A DNA stretch of 64,000 bases from VXMT01 sp965204835 (GCA_965204835.1 OZ242017.1:930001-994000), one strand, 5' to 3'; numbered from the stretch's first letter, positions 10,341 to 19,197 are shown. Numbers and translations are program-made. Notes: generated from the letters alone by a model not told the origin.

Positions 10341-11593
10341 GCTCCGCCCTCCCAGCGTCCGAATAGCAGGGCCGAATTATGCCCCCCAAGGCCGACCGAC
10401 GTGCTCATCGCGTGGCGCACCTCGGTGCTGCGCGCCTCGTTCGGCACGTAGTCGAGGTCGCAGTCGGGGTCCGGCGTGCGGTAGTTGATCGTCGGCGGCG
10501 CCAGCTGCTGGTCGCAGGTCATCACCGCGATCGCCGCCTCCACGGCGCCCGCCGCGCCCATCATGTGGCCGAGCATCGACTTCGTCGAGGAGACCGCGAT
10601 GCGCTCCGCGTGGTCGCCGAAGACCTCCCGGATCGCATGCGTCTCGACCCGGTCGTTCATCGGCGTGCTCGTGCCGTGCGCGTTGATGTAGTCGACGGTG
10701 TCGAGGTCGATACCACTCGCGTCGAGGGTCTGGCGCATCGCCTGCGTGATGCCGCGGCCGTCGTCGGCTGAGGCAACCATGTCGAAGGCGTCGCTCGCGG
10801 TGGCGGCGCCCTTCCACTCGGCGTAGATGTGGGCGTCGCGCGCCAGCGCGTGGTCGAGCCCTTCGAGGATCAGCACGGCGGCGCCCTCGGAGATCACGAA
10901 GCCGTTGCGGTCGGCGTCGAAGGGGCGCGAGGCCTGTTTCGGGTCGTCGTGGTCGGCCAGCGCGCGCATGGCGTTGAAGCCGGCGTAGTAGAGCGGGCGC
11001 AGGGGCGCCTCGAAGCCACCAGCGATGATGACCTCGGCCTCGCCGCGCCGGATCAGTTCGGCGGCCTCGCCGACCGCCGCGCCACCCGTGGCGCAGGCCG
11101 CGGTCACCGCCATGTTGGGGCCGCGCGCGCCGAGCGCGATGGCGACGAGGCCGGAGGCGGTGTCGGGCAGCGAGTTGGTGATCATGAACGGGCTCACGCG
11201 GCGCGCGCCGCGCTCCTCCATGACCTCGTGGTTCTCGACCAGCATGTAGGCGCCGCCGATGCCCGTCCCGAGCACGATCCCGACGCTGCCGGGCGGCTGC
11301 CGCTCGAGGTCGAGTTGCGCGTCCGCCACGGCCTGCCGCGAGGCGGCCATCGCCAGCACGGAGGAGCGGTCGATGCGTCGCAGCAGCTTGGAGTCCACGT
11401 AGCTCGCGGGCTCGAAGCCCTTGAGCTCCCCGGCGATGGGACACGGGAACTCGGAGGCGTCGAAGAACGTGATCGGGGCAATGCCCGACCGCCCCTCGAC
11501 CAGCCCCTCCCACGTCGACTCCATGTCGAGGCCGAGGGGGGTGAGCGCCCCCAGGCCCGTGACCACCACGCGGCGCCCGGAAGGTTCGGTCAT
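10337..11593 (-). CDS. fabF: Beta-ketoacyl-ACP synthase II (second of two in this cluster)
   Basis: Also 418 residues, with Cys167 in VTAACATG, His in NAHGTSTP and His in MLGHMMGAAG, so it should be an active condensing enzyme. It is clearly diverged from its neighbour, indicating an old duplication. The ATG at 11593 overlaps the fabD stop (ATGA), and its own stop overlaps the next fabF. The run fabD-fabF-fabF lacks an acpP, fabG or fabH gene, which must lie elsewhere. Confidence 0.94.
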   Translation of the reverse strand: MTEPSGRRVVVTGLGALTPLGLDMESTWEGLVEGRSGIAPITFFDASEFPCPIAGELKGFEPASYVDSKLLRRIDRSSVLAMAASRQAVADAQLDLERQPPGSVGIVLGTGIGGAYMLVENHEVMEERGARRVSPFMITNSLPDTASGLVAIALGARGPNMAVTAACATGGAAVGEAAELIRRGEAEVIIAGGFEAPLRPLYYAGFNAMRALADHDDPKQASRPFDADRNGFVISEGAAVLILEGLDHALARDAHIYAEWKGAATASDAFDMVASADDGRGITQAMRQTLDASGIDLDTVDYINAHGTSTPMNDRVETHAIREVFGDHAERIAVSSTKSMLGHMMGAAGAVEAAIAVMTCDQQLAPPTINYRTPDPDCDLDYVPNEARSTEVRHAMSTSVGLGGHNSALLFGRWEGGA

Positions 11594-12600
11594 CAGGAAG
11601 GCGCCGCCTGCGTGGACTCCGGGGGCAGCACGGAGATGGGGATCGGCTCGACCTCGGCGTCGTTGAGCGAGACCGCCGTCACGCTGCGGTCGGTGCGCCG
11701 CACGAGCCGGGCGAGCACATGGCCCGGTCCGCTCTCGACGAAGGTGCGCACGCCCTGGTTCGTCATCTCGCGGACGTTGTCGGACCAGTAGACGGGGGCG
11801 CGGAGTTGCTCGGAGAACTCCTCGCGGAGGTCGTCGGCGGTGTGGAGCAGCTTCGAGGTGCGGTTGGAGACGATCGGCCGCGCCGGGTCCACCATCGGGA
11901 TCTCGCGGATGAGGTGTGCGAACTCCTCGGCTTGCCCGTCGTGGAGCGGCGTGTGGCTGGAGACCTTCACCTTGAGCCGGATCACGCGCCCCTGCAGGTC
12001 GCGCGCGCGGTCCATCGCGCGTTCGAGCGCGGAGACGTCGCCGCTGATCACGGTCTGGGTATCGAGGTTGTGGTTGGCGATGTCGACGCGGCTCGCGGCG
12101 GAGAGCGTCGCCTCCTCGCAGATCTGCTGCACGACCTCGCCGTTGAGCCCGATGATCGAGGCCATCCCGACCGGGCGGCCCTCGTTGAAGCGGCTCATCA
12201 GCTTCGATCGCTCGAGGACCACGAGCATCGCGTCGCGGAACGTGAGCGCCTCGGCGGCGACGGCGGCGCTGAACAGCCCGAGCGAGTGCCCGCCGAAGAG
12301 CCGCGGGCGGATCGACCGCCCGACCTCGCTCAGCTTCTCGTGCATGGCTCCGAGGAACGCGACGGAGGTCGTGAGCACAGCCGGCTGCGTGAACGTGGTC
12401 TCGGCGAGCGCCTCGGCGCCCTCCTCGATGCAGATCTCCGCGACGTCCATGCCGGCGAGGTCGCTCGCTTCCTCGTAGACGAGGCGCGCGGTCTCGGAGT
12501 GCTCGTAGACGAGACGGCCCATGCCGGGCTGCTGCGAGCCCTGGCCGGGGAAGACGATGGCGACGGGATCGCTCTCGGGAGTGGGAGTGCCTTCGCTCAC
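11593..12600 (-). CDS. fabD: Malonyl-CoA:ACP transacylase
   Basis: Transfers malonyl from CoA to acyl carrier protein. The nucleophile elbow GGHSLG, the N-terminal FPGQGSQ motif and the active-site His in SSHTPLHDG are visible. The start is the GTG at 12600 (VSEGTPTPES), giving 335 residues; it lies about ten bases after CGGAGAA. The frame continues upstream to 12708 but that extension is Arg-rich and unlike the family. It is the first gene of the fabD-fabF-fabF run, followed by recJ. Confidence 0.92.
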   Translation of the reverse strand: MSEGTPTPESDPVAIVFPGQGSQQPGMGRLVYEHSETARLVYEEASDLAGMDVAEICIEEGAEALAETTFTQPAVLTTSVAFLGAMHEKLSEVGRSIRPRLFGGHSLGLFSAAVAAEALTFRDAMLVVLERSKLMSRFNEGRPVGMASIIGLNGEVVQQICEEATLSAASRVDIANHNLDTQTVISGDVSALERAMDRARDLQGRVIRLKVKVSSHTPLHDGQAEEFAHLIREIPMVDPARPIVSNRTSKLLHTADDLREEFSEQLRAPVYWSDNVREMTNQGVRTFVESGPGHVLARLVRRTDRSVTAVSLNDAEVEPIPISVLPPESTQAAPS

Positions 12601-12807
12601 GGCGCTGGTTCTCCGTGGGAGGTGCGGTTTTGCACGCAGGTGGTCGTGGGACGCAACGGAGGCGCGCTCATCCCCCCTGCGGCGGCCTCCCATGCAGCGG
12701 CGCGGCATGCGCGCCAGCCCGCCAATGGTACGGGACGGGAGCCTTGCAATGCTACGGCCTCGCCGCGCTCTTCCCCAGATGGCCGGCAGTTCGACATAAC
12801 GGTTCTA

Positions 12808-14367
12808 CTAGCCGTCGAGGGCCTTGCGCACGTCGGGCAGCACGCGCAGGAGGTCGCTGGCGACCGTGGTCGCCGCCCCCATCGCCGTCTCCAGCGCCCG
12901 GCCGCACTCGCTGTGCATGTAGACCGCGGCGGCCGCTGCGTCGAACGGCTCCATGCCCTGCCCGATCAGCGAGGCGATGAAGCCGGCCAGCACGTCGCCC
13001 GTCCCCGCCGTCGCCAGCACCGCGCTCGAGAACTCCGAAAGCCGAGCGCGCCCGTCGGGCGAGGCGACCACGGTGTTCGCCCCCTTCAGCACCACGACGC
13101 TGTCCGTGCGCTGCGCATACTCCACCGCCCGCCGCAGCCGGTCGTCCTGCACCTCCTCGACGGTCGTGCCGAGCAGCCGCGCCATCTCGCCCGGGTGCGG
13201 GGTCAGCACGCGGGCGACGTCGAGCCCCTCGTGCCAGCCCGGCCGCTCAGCCAGCGCGTTCAACGCATCGGCGTCGATGACGGCCGCGCGCAGCCCCTCG
13301 ACGCCGTCGAGGCCCGCGAGCACGTTCGCGACGAATGCGGCGGTCTCCGGCGTGTGTGAGAGGCCCGGCCCAATCAGCAGCGCCCCGCACCCGTCGAGCG
13401 CGCGCAGCAGCCCGGCCGCCGCATCGGCGCTCACGGCGCCCTCGATGTCCCGGAGCGGCTGGTGCGTGACCTCCGGTATGGCGGCGGCGATGAGCGCCTG
13501 CGCCGAGTCGGGCGCGGCGAGCACCACGAGCCCCGCGCCCGCACGCAGCGCGGCCTCCGAGGCGAGCCGTGCCGCGCCGGGGTAGCGGCGCGAGCCGGCC
13601 GCGACGACCGTGGTGCCGAAGGTGCCCTTGTGTGCGTCGTCGGAGCGGAACGGCATGCGCTCCTGCAGGTCGCGCTGGCGGATGTCCTCGTACGGGAGGT
13701 CGTCGCCGATGCCCTCCGGGAGCCCGATGTCCGCCTCGGCCACGTCGCCGGCGATCGCTCGGCCGGGCATGGCGAACAGCCCCACCTTCGCGAAGCCGAG
13801 CGCCACCGTCGTGTCCGCGCGCACCACGGCCGGGTCGGCACGGCCCGTGTCCGGGTCGATGCCCGTGGGGACGTCGATGGACAGCAGGCTCGGGCGGAAG
13901 ATGCGCTGCGCGCGCCGCTCGGCCACCTTGTCGAGCACGGCTTCGAGCACGCCGTCGATGGGCCGGGAGAGCCCCGTGCCGAGCAGCGCGTCGACGACGC
14001 CGTGCGCCTCGCCCAGCCGCGCCTCGAGGCGTTCGAGGTCGGGGTCCTCCTCGGCGCTCCACGCCTCGATCCCCGCGGCCTGGAGCGCCCGCCACTGCGG
14101 GTCGTCGTCGGGTCGGGGGGTGAGCAGGAAGACGGAGAGCTCGGCGCCCCAGTCCCGGAGGTTGCGAGCGGCAGCAAGGCCGTCGCCGCCGTTGTTCCCG
14201 GGCCCGACAAGCACGACGGCGATCCGGCCCTCGGCCGCGCCCATGCTGATCCATGCCTCCTGCGCCACGGCGACGCCGGCGTTCTCCATGAGCTGCGCCT
14301 CGCTGATGCCCTGCGCGGCGGCGGCTGCCTCCATGGCCCGCATCTGTTCGGCGGTGACGAGTTTCAT
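12808..14367 (-). CDS. nnr: Bifunctional NAD(P)HX epimerase / ADP-dependent NAD(P)HX dehydratase
   Basis: Repairs hydrated NADH/NADPH. The N-terminal YjeF-N epimerase domain (about 1-215) shows GPGNNGGDG and SIDVPTGIDPDTG; the C-terminal ribokinase-like YjeF-C dehydratase domain (about 230-510) shows HKGTFGTTVVAAGS, LTPHPGEMARL and the ADP-binding AGTGDVLAGF. The 519-residue fused length is usual. It sits seven bases downstream of acpS, an association common across bacteria and useful for identification. Confidence 0.93.
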   Translation of the reverse strand: MKLVTAEQMRAMEAAAAAQGISEAQLMENAGVAVAQEAWISMGAAEGRIAVVLVGPGNNGGDGLAAARNLRDWGAELSVFLLTPRPDDDPQWRALQAAGIEAWSAEEDPDLERLEARLGEAHGVVDALLGTGLSRPIDGVLEAVLDKVAERRAQRIFRPSLLSIDVPTGIDPDTGRADPAVVRADTTVALGFAKVGLFAMPGRAIAGDVAEADIGLPEGIGDDLPYEDIRQRDLQERMPFRSDDAHKGTFGTTVVAAGSRRYPGAARLASEAALRAGAGLVVLAAPDSAQALIAAAIPEVTHQPLRDIEGAVSADAAAGLLRALDGCGALLIGPGLSHTPETAAFVANVLAGLDGVEGLRAAVIDADALNALAERPGWHEGLDVARVLTPHPGEMARLLGTTVEEVQDDRLRRAVEYAQRTDSVVVLKGANTVVASPDGRARLSEFSSAVLATAGTGDVLAGFIASLIGQGMEPFDAAAAAVYMHSECGRALETAMGAATTVASDLLRVLPDVRKALDG

Positions 14368-14374
14368 GACGGCC

Positions 14375-14818
14375 TCACCCCAGTAGTCCTCGCAGTTTCA
14401 GGAAGTCGACCAGGCGCCTGCGCGCCGCACCCGGCTCCTGCTCGCGTCGTTCCTGCGAGCAGACCACGACGGCGATGGCGAACTCGTCGAGGTGGCTCAG
14501 CGAGATGTCGATGGCGTCGAGGCCGATCGCCTCGGCGCGCCGGGCGGCCCCGCCGGTGAGGTACACCAGCGGCTTGCCGCGTTGGTCGGGCAGCACCTCG
14601 ATGTCGCGCCACGCCACCGAGCGCGCCCCGGTGCCCAGCGCCTTCATCACGGCTTCCTTGGCCGCGAAGCGCGCCGCCAGCTCTCGCACACGACCCCGGC
14701 AGAACGCTGCTTCCTCGGGTGTATACACGCGGCTCAGGAAGCGTTCGGGGTGGCGTTCGAGGACGCGCGCCACGCGCGGTATCTCGATGATGTCGACGCC
14801 GACGGCATGCGTGCTCAC
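14375..14818 (-). CDS. acpS: Holo-[acyl-carrier-protein] synthase
   Basis: Adds the 4'-phosphopantetheine arm of CoA to acyl carrier protein. The signature VGVDIIEI, with the Mg-binding Asp, is at the N-terminus; RFAAKEAVMKALG carries the second metal ligand and ISLSH follows. The start taken is the GTG at 14818 (147 residues), because a TAGAAT -10 box ends eight bases before it, fitting a leaderless transcript. A GTG six codons further upstream (14836) is the alternative. A C-terminal Arg-rich tail of about 25 residues extends beyond the usual family end. Confidence 0.9.
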   Translation of the reverse strand: MSTHAVGVDIIEIPRVARVLERHPERFLSRVYTPEEAAFCRGRVRELAARFAAKEAVMKALGTGARSVAWRDIEVLPDQRGKPLVYLTGGAARRAEAIGLDAIDISLSHLDEFAIAVVVCSQERREQEPGAARRRLVDFLKLRGLLG

Positions 14819-14826
14819 GGCGCGCG

Positions 14827-14853
14827 ATTCTAGCACGGTCGCCCGGCTATACT
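14827..14853. promoter_or_regulatory. Divergent leaderless promoters of acpS and folD
   Basis: On the minus strand TAGAAT (14832-14827) lies 8 bases before the acpS GTG. On the plus strand TATACT (14848-14853) lies 6 bases before the folD GTG at 14860. At these distances transcription would start at or within a base or two of the start codon. No clear -35 element is seen for either; the two promoters overlap back to back. Confidence 0.55.
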
Positions 14854-14859
14854 CCGCCC

Positions 14860-15738
14860 GTGCCCGCCACCATCATCGACGGCAACGCGATTGCGGCCGA
14901 GATCCGCGGCGAAGTGGCCGTGCGCGTGCGCGCCCACGTCGACGCCGGAGGGGCGGTCCCGCACCTCACCGCCGTGCTCGTCGGCGACGACCCCGCGTCC
15001 GCCACCTACGTCCGCAACAAGGCGCGCGCCTGCGCCGAGGCGGGCATCGACGCGCAGACGCTCACCCCCTCGGCCGACATCTCGCAGGACGGCCTGCTCG
15101 ACATCGTGCGAGGGCTCAACGCCGACCCGGCGGTCTCGGGCATCCTCGTCCAGCTCCCGCTCCCATCGCACATCGACGAGCGCGCCATCACCGAGGCCGT
15201 CGACCCCGACAAGGACGTGGACGGCCTGCACCCCGTGAACCTCGGACGGCTCGTGCAGGGGCAGCCACACCTCGTGCCGGCGACGCCGGCCGGGGTGCAG
15301 CAGATCCTGCTGCGCACCGGCAACGACCCCGCCGGCAAGCGCGTCGTGGTCATCGGCCGCTCGACGCTCGTCGGCAAGCCACTCGCGCTGCTGCTCGGGC
15401 AGAAGGCCGAGGGCGCGAACGCGACGGTCACGCTCGCCCACACCGGCACCACGGACCTCGCCGCCGTCGCCCGCGAGGCCGACATCCTCGTGGTGGCGGC
15501 GGGCCGCCCCAACACCGTGACGGCGGAGATGGTGCGCCCCGGCGCCGTGGTCATCGATGTCGGCACGAACCGCGTCGACGACGCGACGCGCAAGCGCGGA
15601 TGGCGGTTGGCGGGGGACGTGGAGTTCGAGGGCGTCTCGGCGGTGGCCGGCGCGATCACGCCGGTCCCCGGCGGCGTCGGCCCCATGACCATCGCGATGC
15701 TGCTGGTGAACACGCTGCGGGCGGCGGGGGTGGCGTAG
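14860..15738 (+). CDS. folD: Methylenetetrahydrofolate dehydrogenase / cyclohydrolase
   Basis: Interconverts 5,10-methylene-THF and 10-formyl-THF with NADP. The catalytic Lys of YVRNK (near residue 54), the NADP-binding VVVIGRSTLVGKP and the terminal TPVPGGVGPMT signature are all present. 292 residues, standard length. GTG start at 14860 with no ribosome-binding site but a TATACT box just upstream, so probably translated from a leaderless mRNA. Divergent from acpS, convergent with the toxin gene at 15759. Confidence 0.95.
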   Translation: MPATIIDGNAIAAEIRGEVAVRVRAHVDAGGAVPHLTAVLVGDDPASATYVRNKARACAEAGIDAQTLTPSADISQDGLLDIVRGLNADPAVSGILVQLPLPSHIDERAITEAVDPDKDVDGLHPVNLGRLVQGQPHLVPATPAGVQQILLRTGNDPAGKRVVVIGRSTLVGKPLALLLGQKAEGANATVTLAHTGTTDLAAVAREADILVVAAGRPNTVTAEMVRPGAVVIDVGTNRVDDATRKRGWRLAGDVEFEGVSAVAGAITPVPGGVGPMTIAMLLVNTLRAAGVA

Positions 15739-15758
15739 GGCTGCGGGGCCGGCCCCGG

Positions 15759-16238
15759 CTACAGCGTTTCGAGCGCCTCTCGTGGACTGACGGCGCGGAT
15801 CGGCGAGCCCTCGTAGTCCCGCAGGTTCCTCGTCACGATGACCTGCGCGTCGCACGCTCGCGCCGCTGCCACCTGGAGCGCGTCCTCGAAGTCAGTCATC
15901 TCCAGTGAGGCGGCATAGCGCACCCAGTCGGCGTTGGCAGGCGCGATGTCTACGTAGCGTAGCAAGTCAAGGATGAATGTCTTCGTATCGGCCTCCGGAT
16001 CCTCTCTCTGCACGACGAAGTGGAAGTTCGACACGGTGTGCCACGCGATGCAGGCGCGTTCGCCGCCGCGCACTACTTGTGCGAGGAATGCTCCTGAGCG
16101 AGCGAAGTGAGGCTGCCGTCTGAGAGCGACATCAATGAGCACGTCGGTGTCGATGAGAATCAGAGGTCGTACTTCTTCGCCAGGTGCTCGTACCGGGGGT
16201 CGCCATGGCGCTCCGCGGGTCTGAACTTGCCAGCCCAC
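15759..16238 (-). CDS. PIN-domain toxin (VapC-like)
   Basis: Probable RNase toxin. The PIN fold begins at ILIDTDVLID (first acidic residue) and includes FEDALQVAAARA and the TRNLRDY segment near the C-terminus. The coordinates use the only conventional start, ATG at 16238, but this would overlap the antitoxin gene by 79 bases and add 25 residues foreign to the family. The natural N-terminus corresponds to CTG at 16163-16161, overlapping the antitoxin TGA as CTGA; the second VapBC pair in this window has the same arrangement. From CTG the protein is about 134 residues, normal for VapC. Confidence 0.8.
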   Translation of the reverse strand: MGWQVQTRGAPWRPPVRAPGEEVRPLILIDTDVLIDVALRRQPHFARSGAFLAQVVRGGERACIAWHTVSNFHFVVQREDPEADTKTFILDLLRYVDIAPANADWVRYAASLEMTDFEDALQVAAARACDAQVIVTRNLRDYEGSPIRAVSPREALETL

Positions 16239-16462
16239 CGCTCGATGAATGCGGTGCCTGCGTCGACCGCGTCGTCAGTTGCCTGCTCGCCAACCGACGA
16301 CTTGGCTGATCTGTGCTCGGTGGACTTACCGTCTCCTGCCATCTCACGCAGTGACTCCTCGACCAGTGAGGAGAGCGAGACGCCCTGCTCGCGGGCGTGG
16401 CGCTTCGCCGCCGTGATCAGTTCGGCGTCGACGTTCACCGTGAGCCGCTTCTTGTTGCCCAT
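16160..16462 (-). CDS. Ribbon-helix-helix antitoxin (VapB-like)
   Basis: 100 residues from the ATG at 16462, with GGAGGG about ten bases upstream. The N-terminal strand-helix-helix (KKRLTVNVDAELITAAKRH, then GVSLSSLVEESLREM) is the DNA-binding RHH fold. The middle is a polar linker, and the C-terminal tail (AGKFRPAERHGDPRYEHL) should wrap the toxin. It precedes the PIN gene on the same strand. A TATACA box occurs about 40 bases upstream within a GTATAC palindrome, a possible autoregulatory site. Confidence 0.82.
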   Translation of the reverse strand: MGNKKRLTVNVDAELITAAKRHAREQGVSLSSLVEESLREMAGDGKSTEHRSAKSSVGEQATDDAVDAGTAFIERWAGKFRPAERHGDPRYEHLAKKYDL

Positions 16463-16606
16463 CGCTCGCGCCCTCCACCCGCGACAGGTGCGCAGCCAGT
16501 GTATACGCGCCGAGGGCTGATCCCGCCCGTGCGGGGCAATATCCGGATCGTGGTACTGCGCCCGTCCCCCGTCGCGTTCTGACCCCGCTCGTGCGAACAT
16601 CGATCC

Positions 16607-17738
16607 ATGGACGACCTGCGACAGCGCCTCGCCGAACTGCTCGAACGCGTCCGCGACGTGCAGGTGCGGCTTTGACCTGCCCGCGCGTGAGCGCGAGCTG
16701 ACCGAGGCTCGCGCGCAGTCCGCCGCCCCCGACCTCTGGGACGACCCTGAACGCGCGCAGGCGCTGATGCGCCGCGTCGCGCGCCTCGAGGGGCAGGTCG
16801 AGTCGTGGCGCAGCCTCGAGCGCCGCACGGCGGAGCTCGGGGACCTCGCCGAGCTTGCCGACGAGACCGAGGGTGAGGAGCGCGACGCGCTCGCCGGGGA
16901 CATCCGGAGTGAGCTTGCCGCGCTCGAAGCCCAGTTCGAGGAGATCGAGGTCTCCATCATGCTCGCCGGCCCCTACGACGACCACGACGCCGTGCTCGCC
17001 ATCCACGCACGCGAGGGAGGGACGGACGCCCAGGACTGGACGGAGATCCTGCTCCGCATGTACCTCCGGTGGGCGGAGCGTCACGGGTACAGCACGCAGA
17101 TCGTCTCGATCTCCTCGGGCGAGGAGGCGGGCATCAAGTCCGTCTCGATCCGCATCGGCGGCGACGATGCCTACGGGCTGCTGCGCTCCGAGCGCGGGAC
17201 GCATCGCCTCGTGCGCATCTCGCCCTTCGACGCCTCGCGGTCGCGGCACACGAGCTTCGCGCTCGTGGAGGTGATGCCGGAGGTGCAGGACGACGAGATC
17301 GAGATCGAGGTGCGCCCCGAGGACCTGCGCGTCGACACCTACCGCGCGAGCGGGCACGGCGGCCAGAACGTGCAGAAGAACGACACGGCCGTGCGGCTCA
17401 CACACCTTCCCACTGGTATCGTGGTGACGTGCCAGAACGAGCGCTCCCAGCTCCGCAACCGTGAGTCAGCGATGCAGGTCCTGAAGTCACGGCTGCTCGA
17501 GATGGAGCTTGAGCAGCGCGAGGAAGAGATGGCGGCGCTCAAGGGCGAGCACGTCCCGGCCGGCTGGGGCAGCCAGATCCGTTCCTACGTGCTGCACCCC
17601 TACCGCATGGTGAAAGACCTCCGCACCGGTCACGAGACCAGCGACACGAACGCCGTCCTCGACGGCGAGTTCGACGACTTCGTCTACGCATGGCTGCGCA
17701 GCCAGGTGGGCGTCGAGGCGGCGGAGATGGCGAGTTGA
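16607..17738 (+). CDS. prfB: Peptide chain release factor 2, programmed +1 frameshift
   Basis: Terminates translation at UGA and UAA. The coding region is in two frames: 22 codons from ATG 16607, then CTT followed by in-frame TGA at 16673-16675; reading resumes one base later at GAC 16674 and continues to 17738, giving about 376 residues. The stop-recognition tripeptide SPF is in RISPFDASRSRH and the catalytic GGQ in ASGHGGQNVQKN. The frameshift is the classical RF2 autoregulatory device: low RF2 allows the shift, high RF2 terminates. The next gene overlaps its stop. Confidence 0.95.
16662..16676 (+). promoter_or_regulatory. prfB frameshift signal
   Basis: AGGTG (16662-16666) acts as an internal Shine-Dalgarno-like element, followed after CGG by the slippery CTT TGA C (16670-16676). 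The three-base spacing between the purine element and CTT is the same as in the known bacterial RF2 site. Confidence 0.9.
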
Positions 17739-19177
17739 ACGCCCCGAGGTGGGTCTACGCACTCGCCGCGATAGCGGCGCTCGCACTCGGCGCGCTCGCC
17801 GCGCTGGGGTCATCGCCCGCGTCCGCCGACAACGGCGTGACGAACGTGCAGGCCACGTCGCGCGACCCGACGTCCGTCGTCTTCGGCGCACGGGTGACTG
17901 CCCCCGCCGGGCTGGAGAGCGCGATGCTGGTCTATCGCGTCCTCAACCCCAAGGAAGGCGACGTCGGCGGTCGGGGCGAGGCGACATTCGGCCCGGGCCC
18001 AGAGAACGACGTCTCGTTCACGCTGGAGACGCGGACCGCGATGCGCTATATCCCCGTCGGCTCGCAGTTCCGCTTCCACTGGGAGTTCGTCGACAAGGAG
18101 GGGCAGACGTTCCAGAGCGAGGAGCAGGCCTTCCTCTTCCTCGACGGCCGCTACCGCTGGAGCGAGAAGCAACTCGGCCACGTCACCGTCTACTGGTACG
18201 GCGGGAACGAGGACTTCGCCGACCGCGTGCTCGCGGCGGGCGAGTCCGCGCTCGAGGAGACCGAGGCGCTGCTCCAGGTGAAGGTGCCGTACGACGTGCG
18301 CATCATGGTCTGGGCCTCCGAAGCCGACGGCGAGCTGGCGATGCGGCCGCGCAGCCGGCTGTTCGACGAACTCGTCCGCACGGGCGGCCAGCGCACCGGG
18401 GCCGACCTGCTGTTCGTGTTCACGGCCACCTCGGACGTCGTGCGGCACGAGATGGCTCACATCGTGACCGCCGTGGCGGGCGACGGACCGGTCTCACGCA
18501 TCCCCTCGTGGCTGGACGAAGGCACGGCCGTCTACATGCAGCGCAGCCCGAGGCCGTACGAATCCGCCATCGCGTTCCGCATCCAGACCGACAACACGCT
18601 GCGGCTGCGCAACATGGACTCACCCTCGAACGACCCGGCGCAGGTCGACCTGTTCTACGGGCAGTCGTGGTCCACCGTGCTGTACCTGATCGAGAACCAT
18701 GGCGAGCAGGCCTTCGCCGACCTCTACCAGCACGTCCGCGAGGGCGCCCGCATGGACACGGCGCTCGAACGGGTCTACGGCTTCGACCAGGACGGGCTCT
18801 ACAACCTCTGGCGCGAGGACAACGGCCTCGACCCCATCGACTTCAGGCCGCGCGTCGACTCGACCCCGCTGCCGCAGGCGGAGGCGACGCGCGCCCCGCT
18901 GCAGCTTCCCACGGGCGGCGCGTCGCGCCCGTCCGCTGCAGGCGACGACGACGATGACAGCGGCGATGCGACCCAGACCGACGACGGCGAGGCCGACGAG
19001 ACGCCCGCCGCCGCGGCTACCGCGACCGCCGCCGGCCCGGCCGACGATGGGGCGGCGGTTGAGACGGGCGGGGGTGGCTCGACGACGACCACGGCAATCA
19101 TCGTCGGGGTGCTCGCGCTGCTCCTCGGAGGTGCGCTTGGCGCGGCGGCGTTGATGGTCGCGAGGCGCGGGAGCTGA
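17735..19177 (+). CDS. Secreted membrane-anchored zinc-peptidase-like protein (peptidase MA type)
   Basis: About 480 residues. The start taken is TTG at 17735, overlapping the prfB stop as TTGA, because it places the signal peptide (VYALAAIAALALGALAAL) at the N-terminus; the ATG at 17690 lies inside prfB. A beta-rich N-terminal domain is followed by the zincin motif HEMAH and, about 20 residues on, WLDEGTAVYMQ, which supplies the third ligand in gluzincins. A Ser/Thr/Asp/Ala-rich linker (from about residue 385) leads to a C-terminal membrane helix and ARRGS. Substrate unknown. Coupling to prfB is likely positional only. Confidence 0.78.
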   Translation: MNAPRWVYALAAIAALALGALAALGSSPASADNGVTNVQATSRDPTSVVFGARVTAPAGLESAMLVYRVLNPKEGDVGGRGEATFGPGPENDVSFTLETRTAMRYIPVGSQFRFHWEFVDKEGQTFQSEEQAFLFLDGRYRWSEKQLGHVTVYWYGGNEDFADRVLAAGESALEETEALLQVKVPYDVRIMVWASEADGELAMRPRSRLFDELVRTGGQRTGADLLFVFTATSDVVRHEMAHIVTAVAGDGPVSRIPSWLDEGTAVYMQRSPRPYESAIAFRIQTDNTLRLRNMDSPSNDPAQVDLFYGQSWSTVLYLIENHGEQAFADLYQHVREGARMDTALERVYGFDQDGLYNLWREDNGLDPIDFRPRVDSTPLPQAEATRAPLQLPTGGASRPSAAGDDDDDSGDATQTDDGEADETPAAAATATAAGPADDGAAVETGGGGSTTTTAIIVGVLALLLGGALGAAALMVARRGS

Positions 19178-19197
19178 GCCGGCCGGGCGCGGCCGGC
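19178..19197. terminator. Hairpin between convergent genes
   Basis: GCCGGCC (19178-19184) pairs perfectly with GGCCGGC (19191-19197) across a six-base loop, exactly in the 27-base gap between convergent stop codons. Probably a bidirectional terminator; there is no T tract. Confidence 0.5.
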
